Origin: Myotis daubentonii
Lineage: Eukaryota; Chordata; Mammalia; Chiroptera; Vespertilionidae
Assembly (NCBI RefSeq): GCF_963259705.1
Contig: NC_081848.1
Coordinates: 54,149,408 to 54,213,407 of the forward strand
Length of the DNA: 64,000 nt
Direction: 5' to 3'
The notes beneath the pieces were generated by a model. It was not told the origin of the DNA. It saw only the letters and a list, made by a program, of their open reading frames with translations, and did not search any database. This document shows positions 55,756-64,000 of the stretch, piece by piece. Numbering within the stretch: the stretch's first letter is position 1; each line of letters opens with the position of its first letter. The position numbers and the translations under genes are program-made.

Positions 55756-56014
55756 CACTTTGCCCCTGAAGGAGCTGAGTGTGGGAAACAAGTCAGAGAT
55801 GACTCCCTGAAGGACGTCTGGAGGGGCCAGGTGGTCATGCCCATGGCACAAGCCCAGCCTCTTCACCCTCGGGCGCTATGCAGGGGAAGAAAACACGTTG
55901 ACTCGCTGTCTGCGGTGGGCTCAGAGCCCAGAGGACGAGCGCAGGATTCCTCAGTGTAGCCCCTGGACAGCAGCATCTGCCTCATCTTGGAGCAGCTTAG
56001 AAATGCAAGTTCTC

Positions 56015-56225
56015 GCCCAGCCGGTGTAGCTCAGTGGTTGAGCATTGACCTATAAACCAGGAGGTCAGGGTTTGATTCCCAGTCAGAGCACATGCCCAGG
56101 TTGCGGGCTCGATCCCTAGTGGGGACATGTAGGAGGCAGCTGATTAATGATTCTCTCTCATCATTGATATTTCTATCTCTCTCCCCCTCCCTTCCTCTCT
56201 GAAATCAATAAAAATTTTAGAAAAT
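56015..56225 (+). mobile_element. Ves SINE, sense
   Basis: The head 'gcccagccggtgtagctcag' carries A-box-like TAGCTCAGTGG and B-box GGTTTGATTCC, then 'ggttgcgggctcgatcccta', 'gtaggaggcagctgattaat' and an A-rich tail. A perfect 14-bp target duplication AAATGCAAGTTCTC lies at 56001-56014 and 56226-56239. Confidence 0.95.
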
Positions 56226-56345
56226 AAATGCAAGTTCTCAGGCCCTTCTGCAGTTTCCCTAAAACAAAATCTAATTTTTAATCAGCAGATGACTCCCAGG
56301 CACTCTCAAGTTTGGGAGGCCTGGTACAGAACATATGCGCTAGAC

Positions 56346-56559
56346 CAGCCGTGGGCAAACTACGGCCTGCGGGCCGGATCCAGCCTGTTTGAAATAAATA
56401 AAACTATTGAAAAAAAAGACCGTACCCTTTTATGTAATGATGTTTACTTTGAATTTATATTAGTTCACACAAACACTCCATCCATGCTTTTGTTCCGGCC
56501 CTCCGGTCCAGTTTAAGAACCCATTGTGGCCCTCGAGTCAAAAAGTTTGCCCACCCCTA
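56346..56559. mobile_element. Non-autonomous hAT element (nhAT)
   Basis: Inverted termini are CAGCCGTGGGCAAACTACGG (left) and, on the minus strand, TAGGGGTGGGCAAACTTTTT (right). It is flanked by a perfect 8-bp duplication CGCTAGAC at 56338-56345 and 56560-56567. The interior has 'cctgcgggccggatccagcc' and 'ttgtggccctcgagtcaaaa'. The 214-bp element has no transposase. The duplication has TA at its centre, as expected of Buster-group hATs. Confidence 0.9.
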
Positions 56560-57009
56560 CGCTAGACACATCCCTGGAGGTGGTGTGGCTGGTGTGCCCA
56601 AGGCCACAGAGAAAACCAGTGGAGAGCCAGTGACCACGTCTTGCCTAACCCCTGTCTCTGCCATCTGTGCTGCCATAGCCAAGTCAGGGCTGTGGGTTTC
56701 TCACGACTACAGAGTCAATCCAATGATGGTGGGAGGCAGCCCCTGGGGTGCTCTCCCAAGTTCTTCCTACAGTGGACTCCCTTGTGGGCCTCCCTGCAGA
56801 AGGAAGCCAACCTCTGACTGCCATACCAGCCTTTATCTAGGGAAGGGATGGGCAGGAATAGTCTCTGACCCCTCACTCACCAATCTCACTTCCCATTCTC
56901 AAGGGGGCTTTCTTGCCCTGTGTTCAAACCTAGACCTCGGGGTAGATGCCCAGTCACTCTCCCTCATCCCAACAGCAGTCTCCTTCAGGCGCAAAACAAG
57001 TCTAGGAGA

Positions 57010-57190
57010 GAGCACAGACTCTGAAGTCAGAAAGACTCAGGTACAAAAATAATGTTTATTGCTGCCTACCTGTGTGACCTTGGGTAGTTTGCTTAAACTC
57101 TCTGAGGTCATTTTCTTCATCAGTCAATGGAGATGAGAATATCTATTTCATAAATTGATGAGATAATGTGTGTCTGATGCCTAACACATT
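57010..57190 (-). mobile_element. MIR SINE, antisense
   Basis: Phrases 'gagcacagactctgaagtca', 'acctgtgtgaccttgggtag' and 'ttaaactctctgaggtcatt'. Confidence 0.8.
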
Positions 57191-57199
57191 GTTTCCTTC

Positions 57200-57980
57200 C
57201 CTGACCACCTTCTTTCACTGACCACCAGGCCTGGGAACCAGGTGTTTGGGAATGACAGCGGATGATGTCAACCCAGAACAAGATTCCCAGGGGGATGCCG
57301 ACTCCGATCTCATAGAGAATTCACGGGGGTAGGAAGAGAGCAAAGGGAGGATTATCACTCAAAGCTTCAGACCCCTAAGACCTGACCCATCACATTCCTG
57401 TCACTGCATCAGCTGGAACCGTAGCCCTGTCCCCTTCTGGGCTCAGGCTCATCCTAAAGGCTGCAGATGGGGCCCCGGACCACATCTCCTCTGCAGTCCC
57501 ATTGGCCCTGGTGGAATTGCCTTTGTTGGGCTGGTGATCCAGGTCAGACCAAAGGACACACAGGAGAGGCTGAGACCCTTTGCTTCTGGGATTTCAGTCA
57601 GCAGTCCCCAGGTCTGTTCTGGGTTGCATCATCCGCATCATTCCAAACACCCTCCAAGCCACTGCTTCCCATATCCTGGATCTCAGGAAGGCTTTCAGGG
57701 ACCACATCTAAGAGCAGCCTTGCCTCCCCTCCCACAGGACAAACATCACTCATAAGTATCACACAAGCATCTCCTGACTGAGGCAGAAGGGCCAGGAAGC
57801 AGAGCAGCCTGAGAAAGTCGCTGCCCACATCGACGAGGACTCACCCCCCTGCCACTGCCTGTGCCATTGCCCAAAGCTCCAAGGCCAATCAGTGCATTGC
57901 CTTCCCAGACAGGAGCCCCTTCCAGAGTCCCACCCCCCGTACACTTCCAAGTATGTCTCTGCCCTCTCAGAGCAAGCATA
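57200..57980. other. Unique non-coding DNA
   Basis: C-rich, with mutually overlapping frames of 60-104 codons on both strands. No domain, no repeat recognised. Confidence 0.45.
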
Positions 57981-57984
57981 ATCA

Positions 57985-58225
57985 TACTTATAATTGCTAT
58001 TTGTTGAGTGTGTGCTCTGTGCCGAGCATTTTACATAATAAGTTACCCCAACTGACCCTCACAAAATCCCTATGAGATAGAACACATTATCTTCTTTTAG
58101 AGATGAGGAAGCTGAGGCTCAGAGGGAAAGAGGAAAAGTGTTTGCTCAAGGCCATACAACTAGCAATATGGAGCCAGGATTTCCACTCAGAGCCCTGTAA
58201 TTCCAAGATCTTGCTCATAGCCATT
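57985..58225 (+). mobile_element. MIR SINE, sense, near full length
   Basis: Phrases 'gttgagtgtgtgctctgtgc', 'aaaatccctatgagatagaa', 'gatgaggaagctgaggctca' and 'gccaggatttccactcagag'. Confidence 0.8.
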
Positions 58226-58229
58226 TGGC

Positions 58230-59335
58230 TAATCAATGTCATTGCCATAAAGATTCCCTCTACCCTTCTTAGTTCTGCTGCTTAACCATCAATTAAGTAG
58301 TGATCTAAGAAATAATCATACCACTCTACCAACTTCTCCCCTTAATTATATGTTGTCTAGGTTCTGGTTCAGTTATGGACACCACACCCAAACACCCTGA
58401 TTTTATTGGAGTTGACCAATATGAAGATTGGTAGGACTATCACCTCCCTCCTTCAGCACACTCTACCTATATTGATATAACCCAAGACATCAGCACTCTA
58501 GGCAACCTTCCTCCACTGCTGACACACACTGAGCTAATACTATCACAAGAACCTAAACAGTTTTTCACTTTCACAGATTTCCAGAGGGACTGGGAGTGAG
58601 TAGGCCTGCCACTTTTCTGATGGGGTCTCAGAGTTAGAGCATGGCAGAGCAGTTTCTGGAATCTTCTCTTCCAGTCCAGGCTGCCCCTGCTGCTCTTCCT
58701 TTGCCCTGAGCCTGTAAACTACACATTCCTCATTAGCAGCAAAGTCAATAATTGCACTTCTTTGACAAGCAAGAGTCAGACCCATCCCCAGGCACCCCAG
58801 ATGCCCCAGACCTATGTACTTTTCCAGAATTTATATTTAAAAAATAATAATGATTGCCTGCTCCAAATGACAGATTCATCCTCCTGACCTGTGGTTTTAG
58901 CTTCTGCTCCTGAGCTCAAGTCAGAGCCCGGGGCCAGAGAGCCTTCATGTAGATTCAGAAGATTCTCTCTGGCCCACAAGGCAGCCCCCTCCTCATCCTT
59001 TTCCTAGTAAGTGATGCAAAAGCTCCCCCTAATTAGAGTCTCCCTTTAAGTTCTGTAGACTGCTAATGAATAAGAGAAAGAAGGCACTTGGGAGCCCTGA
59101 AGAAATTATTTGAAAGCAAAACCAAGTAGCCTCGGTAAAATATCACCGTTTCAGTCAAAAGGATTTTTCCCCCTTATCCATGACCACCTGACACAGTGCA
59201 GCTGGCAGCACATTGGGAAACCAGAGACACTGGTGTAGTTCAGGGAAGGCAGGCCTCTACTTTATATCCTAGGAGCTTTTGCTTGGCAAACTCTCTCCTT
59301 ATCAACTTGACCCTTCCATGACCCCTGATCTCCCT
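58230..59335. other. Unique non-coding DNA
   Basis: No confident repeat. Around 59020-59160 the texture is CNE-like ('cccctaattagagtctccct', 'aaagcaaaaccaagtagcct'). One 80-codon minus-strand frame without domains. Confidence 0.4.
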
Positions 59336-59339
59336 CAGC

Positions 59340-59480
59340 CACAATAGGAACTGGTATCCCCTTTTGCCCAATGCTGTCCCAGGGTCCAGAGAGGATAAAT
59401 TAATTTGCTTGAGGTTGCACAGTAAGTTGACAACAGGGAAAGAATTGGACCCTAAGACTATAAATTCAAGGTCATTTAAT
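59340..59480 (+). mobile_element. MIR SINE fragment, sense
   Basis: Phrases 'ccagagaggataaattaatt', 'tgcttgaggttgcacagtaa' and 'aaagaattggaccctaagac'. Confidence 0.6.
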
Positions 59481-59534
59481 TCCATTGCTAATAATTCCAA
59501 CACTCCCTGTGTGGTGGGAATAATGGAGGGCACT

Positions 59535-60140
59535 AACTTATTCATTTACCCCTCTACCAAATAGCTATTGAGCATAGAGTTATTCAGTTGCTGGGCCTAC
59601 AGCAGGGAGCCAAAGCTCCTGCTCTAGCCAGGGAGCAACAATAGACAAATATAAGACAATGTCAGCCCCTGCCCAGAGCCATAAAAAATGCATCAGGATA
59701 AGGAAATACAGAAGGGCTGAGAGGCCTGTTTAGAGAGGAAAATCGGATGGTCTCCAGGAGGAGTTGGCAGAGATTCGAGCAGAGGTTGAGTGCGAGGCAA
59801 TGCTATGCAGAATCTCTGCCATTAGTGGGAGAAAGGGATTCAAGCAGAGGGAACAGCAAGCACAAAGGCCCTGAGGCAGAAGCTCAGAAATGGCAAGGAA
59901 GCTTGCTGCTGGTAAAGTGCAGGAGGGGAATCAAACTGGTGATAAGAGGTAGCAGAGGGCAGATCACATAGGGCTTGCCAGCCCATGGCCGGGAGTTCAG
60001 ACTTTATTCTAAACACTCCGAGTAGTGTGCTTGGGAAAACAGGTTCTGACTTCTGTTTCTAGGGTTTTTCTGGCCACTCTTTGGAGAACAGTCTGGAGGA
60101 GGTCAAGGGGGAGGCTGGGAACTGAGGTAGGGGCAGAGAA
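59535..60140 (+). mobile_element. L2-like ancient repeat, sense
   Basis: Phrases 'gcagagggaacagcaagcac', 'aaaggccctgaggcagaagc' and 'gttcagactttattctaaac' occur in the same order as in 10510-11440. It is the second long copy of that family. A 20-bp phrase, 'caggaaatacagaagggcta', recurs at 61370. Confidence 0.55.
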
Positions 60141-60149
60141 GATCATCCA

Positions 60150-60560
60150 ATCCTTCAGCAACCCTATGAGATAAGTCCTATTATTATGAGGCAACTGAGA
60201 CTGAGAGAGATTAAAGAACTTGCTGCAGATCCCATACCAGGACAGGGCAGGCTGGGAATAAACCCACATTTGACCCTGAGCTGAGCTATGCCAGGACTAG
60301 AAGCTCTGAGACCAAAGGACACTAAATAAAAGGAGGCTGGCTGCTCTCTTGAAGGAATAAAGCTCCCTTATTCCAGGCTTGTCCCCGACCAGCTCCTCTG
60401 AGCTTGGTTCACTTGAGAACCACCGTTTACTGGGGCCTCACTGTGTCCCAGGCACAGGCCACGGCTTTGACGTGCTGGATCTCATTTAATCCTCACTGTA
60501 GCCCAGGGATCTGGGCAATATTATCCCTGTGTTACCAGATGAAAAAGATCTCATTTTCTC
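60150..60560 (+). mobile_element. Two sense MIR fragments
   Basis: The first is 60150-60275 ('aaccctatgagataagtcct', 'gaggcaactgagactgagag'). The second is 60415-60560 ('actgtgtcccaggcacaggc', 'ctcatttaatcctcactgta'). Confidence 0.7.
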
Positions 60561-60720
60561 AGTGCAGATAGTGAAAACATTCCAAAGCTGCTTTGGGGTT
60601 TAATTCACAGAAACTTCAGCATTTAATCTACTAAAGCAAAAAGTAATCCCCTCTCTGGCCGGCCCCAGGAGCCTGAGTCTGTCCATGGTGGTGGGGAGAA
60701 GTGGTAGATCACACTCACTC

Positions 60721-60741
60721 ATGTGCGCGCGTGCACGCGTA

Positions 60742-60775
<34 letters not shown>
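60721..60775. repeat. CG-containing alternating tract plus (CA)n
   Basis: A 23-bp perfect purine-pyrimidine alternation rich in CG (GTGCGCGCGTGCACGCGTAC) leads into about 15 CA units. Strong Z-DNA-forming potential. Confidence 0.95.
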
Positions 60776-60776
<1 letters not shown>

Positions 60777-60779
60777 CAG

Positions 60780-61325
60780 ATCTGACCCATGGGGATGATG
60801 CCAGCCTTCACCCAATGACTCCTTCATGGCTCCCTCTCTGTCCCCATCAGAGGGCCCTTGTCCTCCCCTAAAGCCTTTCTCTCTTCTATGCACACACAGC
60901 CAATGGCCTCCCTCAGGCCACTGGGCATTCCCCAAGCCCACTTTGATGCTACCCTTGGCAGTGTCCTACTCCTCACACAATACTGCACCCTCAGGCATAG
61001 CCCTCTCCTCTCCCTGGTCTTTCATCTGCATAAAAACATACCAGATCTGAGTCTGATTTTCTCCAGGCCCTAGTAGAGCTAATTTGACAAGCTGGGCTGG
61101 ACTCAGTTGTAGTGGCGGCCAGGAAGTTCTGATCAAACTGATGCCAAGTAATGCTTAGTCTTTCTAAAGGGATCTTCTGAGACAATTTCTTGGTCCATGG
61201 CAGTAAAGATAATGAAGAATATTATTGACTGAGAAAGGAGGGATTACAAGAGGAGGTTAAGGGTGCTCCCTTAAATTCTGCTACTCCCAGACTCCTGACC
61301 TTGGAGAGCAATTCAATCTGAAAAT
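60780..61325. other. Unique non-coding DNA
   Basis: No recognised repeat or gene. Short frames only. Confidence 0.45.
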
Positions 61326-61329
61326 GATT

Positions 61330-61520
61330 TAAGAACCTATTGTGTGCTAGGCATGCAGCTGAAGGGCCAGGAAATACAGAAGGGCTAGCCTGGACCAGGC
61401 ACATAGACAATGACAATGACAAGGTGATGGCAGCCCTGGAATTAGGCATATACTATGGGAGGGTCAAGGAGGAAGGGGTAAAGTCTTTCCTGGAAGGGTT
61501 CATAATGGCATCAGGAGCAG
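61330..61520 (+). mobile_element. L2-like ancient repeat, sense
   Basis: Phrases 'attgtgtgctaggcatgcag', 'gacaatgacaatgacaaggt' and 'cctggaagggttcataatgg' match the family at 10510 and 59535. Confidence 0.5.
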
Positions 61521-61779
61521 GTTTGGAAGCATAAATGTAAATGTGTTTGCATGGCGAAACTGGGGACAAAGGCCAAGAGAGGTGGAGCACCACATGTGTG
61601 GGCTGGGGGCCCCTGACATTGCTTGTGAGGATAGGGAGGTGCACGGACAGGAAAAGATGGTTTTTTTTTTCCTGGTAATGTGTTTACAACCTAATGTTTC
61701 AATGAATTCCTCAGCAAACTCAGCTTCCCAGACTCTCCCTGGGGCGAGAGTGTATAGTAGGAACTGCAGGAGCTTCAGC

Positions 61780-62060
61780 AAAAACCCTCCATGGCTCCCC
61801 AGTACCTAGGGAATCCAGTTCATATGAATGAATAAAGACTAGGGGCCCCTGCTAAGCTCCAGCAGCCTCTCGGACCTCTCACCCTTCCCCAAACCCTCCT
61901 GTCCTCTCCATGAAGCTGCCCTGGGCTCTCCCCTGATGACAGGGTACCTCTCCTAGGACACTGCAGTGGTCCTCCCTGTGCCAGAGACCTCCGTGAGAGC
62001 CACAGTCTGGGGCCAGCATGCCCAGTGGGAGGAAGCAACTGCTCAGGGGTCACACGATGT
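61780..62060 (+). mobile_element. Possible L2 LINE fragment
   Basis: The phrase 'ccctccatggctccccagta' resembles the L2 3' region. The rest is strongly diverged. Low confidence. Confidence 0.4.
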
Positions 62061-62244
62061 GTGGTGTCAGGGGCTATGGTGGAGATGAGCAGGCTGAGGA
62101 GACAAAGTTCTGAACCCTGTGCACATGCAGCCGTGGCGTGAAGTTGTTAAATATCACCGCCAGCTGCACCCTCAGGGATTCTGACTTCATTGGTTTAGGG
62201 AGAGATCTAGGTATGGGTATGATGCAAATAGGCAGCCAAGGTCA

Positions 62245-62750
62245 AAGCCACTGATCTGGAGCCTCACTGCGGTGTTCAAGTCCTAGCTCCACCATCAGTA
62301 GCTGGGTGACCTCAGGCAGGCTAAGTCGCCAAATCTCAATTATTGAAATTGCGTGTGCCCTGTCATGTCCCCATCAGAGTCACTTACTGGTCACCAGGCC
62401 CTGAGGGCCAGCTTTCTGCCTCATTCACAGGGAACGCCCTTCCTTGAAGACAGGGACCTTCTTGCTGCTATCCAGAGTCTAGACCACAGGCACGTGGAGC
62501 ATTTGCATCCTTTTGTCACCCTCCTCCGCATTCACGTGGCCCTACTGCCTTATCCACTTGACCACCTCCTGCTGTTCACCTGGCCCCACACCCCTGTTCA
62601 GGTGACCACTTTCGGCTGTTTGTCAAAGGGGATAATAATACAGCACCTCCTCTAAGAGGTCCTGAAGACTTAAATTAGACACTGCATCGAGCTCTGAGCA
62701 CAGACACTGCGTGTGGTAGACACTTAGTATTAGCTCTCATTATTATTGCT
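62245..62750 (-). mobile_element. MIR SINE, antisense, interrupted
   Basis: The left part (62245-62345) has 'gtgttcaagtcctagctcca' and 'tgggtgacctcaggcaggct'. The right part (62620-62750) has 'aaaggggataataatacagc' and 'gacacttagtattagctctc'. The 270-bp interruption includes an L2-like piece ('ccttgaagacagggaccttc'). Confidence 0.6.
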
Positions 62751-62759
62751 TCAGGCAGG

Positions 62760-64000
62760 GTGTGCTTGACTCAGCTCTGGTCTCCCCGCAGAGCCCACCA
62801 TAAAGGAGGTGCCTGCGGAGTAAGTGTTGTATTGGATTCAGTTTAATGGGATTCCCTCTTGGGCAGCCAAGCCCAGTCTCGGCCAGCTCCTGCTGAGACC
62901 TCACCCTCACTGCTCAGCGGACTGGCAACTTGGGTCCTGTCCAGCATCCTTTCGAGACCGGCTCAAGGGCAGACAGGCAAGAGGTCAAGGCAACGCAGGC
63001 CTACTCTGTATTCTCACTCTCCACCTCCCCAAAGGATGGCCTGCCCTGTCACAGACTCTCCTACCAACAGGATCCCACACCCCAGGGATGTCCTTGGTAT
63101 GTTCTCAGAACACAAGCCCAGGCACCCCAACCCCTCAAACACAGACCACTCTGGGTGGTGGCAGGGGAGCCCACCAAGGCCTCTCTCCTGCTTCTTGGGC
63201 CTTCTGGCCTCTGGTCAGTCAATAGTAAGATTCTGACCAGTGGAAGAAGTGGGTTAGATGTGCTCATCTCAGCCTTTCCTGGGACCCTGCCCATCTAAAC
63301 ACCTGCATCCCAGTGCCCTAGAAACAAAACCTCACAATTTCTAGTATGGCTGGGGTGCCCACAGGCCTTCTGATGTTACATTTATCAAGAACTGTAAAAT
63401 CCAAGGACACGTAAGAGTCACAGTACAGTTGACAGAAATTCATTTCCTTGTTGTTGCTAAGGCTTAACAGCACAATCAAAATAAATGTCTGTAGGGGAAA
63501 GGAAAGCTTACAGCACAGCCCTCTCTTCATCCCTCTGACCAGCCTTTTCCTCACTCCCGATCACCCACAAGAAACATCTCAATCTGCTAGATGGGCCACC
63601 TTTCTAATCAGCATCATCTCTCTCTATTTCTTACATGTGCTACAACAGTGCTGCTCACATGGTCCATGGACCACTGTCAGCCTATGAACTGGTTTGTACT
63701 GCTCTTCAGTGAGATGAGGAGCTGGGCCAGAGTGTAAATTGACTACATCCCTAAACACACTGTCTTCTCCCCGGTCAGTGTGGTAGGACTAACACGGTCA
63801 TGGTTCTCTCAGCTCCTCTGTCTATATCTGGGGAGCTGATTCACCCGAACAGGTCATGCATTTTGCTCCCCTCCTAACCAGTTAGAGATGTGTGTGTCAC
63901 CTGAGGCAGCCGGTCCCACTGGTATGCTCGTGTCTGGGGAAGGATCTAGGTAACTGTGAGGTTCACCATGAGAAACCTGGCTTGCCTGCAGGGGAAGCCG
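62760..64000. other. Unique non-coding DNA
   Basis: Contains three overlapping plus-strand frames of 122-133 codons (62824-63298) in different phases. That phase-independence indicates low stop density in GC-rich DNA rather than coding. No repeat recognised. Confidence 0.45.

Noticed and set aside
56585..57052. 155-codon plus-strand frame
   Set aside because: Its 3' end runs into an antisense MIR, and the rest has no domain or compositional coding signal.
61836..61850. 'ctaggggcccctg' as a HeliBat terminus
   Set aside because: The neighbouring sequence lacks the GTGCAC hairpin and any Helitron body. It is a chance match.

Overview
This window is non-coding nuclear DNA from a vespertilionid bat (Myotis, Eptesicus or Pipistrellus-like). 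The diagnosis rests on lineage-specific mobile elements: eight tRNA-derived Ves SINEs, four HeliBat-type Helitron copies ending in CTAG, a SPIN hAT element with a perfect 8-bp target duplication, a second non-autonomous hAT, and two copies of a TA-flanked mariner-type element. These lie over the usual eutherian background of MIR, L2, MER5A, old L1 and MaLR-like LTR fragments.

I found no protein-coding gene, no exon that I trust, no functional RNA gene, no CRISPR array and no bacterial feature. The open reading frames are short, lie in unique non-coding DNA or repeats, and have no recognisable domains, except for broken L1 ORF2 pieces. The window is best read as an intergenic region or a very long intron.

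Layout. 1-6.2 kb: unique DNA with L2 and MIR fossils and two AT-rich or CCAAT-containing blocks that look like conserved non-coding elements (CNEs). 6.2-9.3 kb: a Ves SINE, LTR-like fossils, and a three-layer nest (L2, then mariner, then HeliBat). 9.3-16 kb: an unexplained pair of related ~180-bp modules 2.9 kb apart, plus L2/MIR and a GA tract. 16.4-17.4 kb: L2, then HeliBat, then SPIN inserted on the Helitron terminus. 17.5-20 kb: CNE-like DNA and a 43-bp perfect alternating purine-pyrimidine tract. 20.4-24.5 kb: MIR, Ves, an L1 tail carrying a HeliBat, an old antisense L1 and a mariner MITE. 26-30 kb: two Ves, MER5A and a possible old LINE. 30.5-33.4 kb: two hexanucleotide arrays and a 2.2-kb L1 with a 5' inversion inside a MIR. 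36.7-38.4 kb: an old L1 interrupted by an LTR and a MITE. 40.3-41.8 kb: a second 5'-inverted L1 hosting a Ves and an internally deleted HeliBat. 42.8-43.8 kb and 53.3-55 kb: the most CNE-like blocks. 52-57 kb: three Ves and a non-autonomous hAT. 57-64 kb: MIR/L2 fossils and unique DNA.

No genes interact here. The interest lies in transposon stratigraphy (which element jumped into which), two L1 insertions with twin-priming structure, the SPIN/Helitron junction, the duplicated module pair and the candidate regulatory blocks. Repeat-family names come from recognition of diagnostic termini and internal motifs, and edges of old fossils are approximate. CNE calls are inference from base composition and motif content, because no other species was available for comparison.
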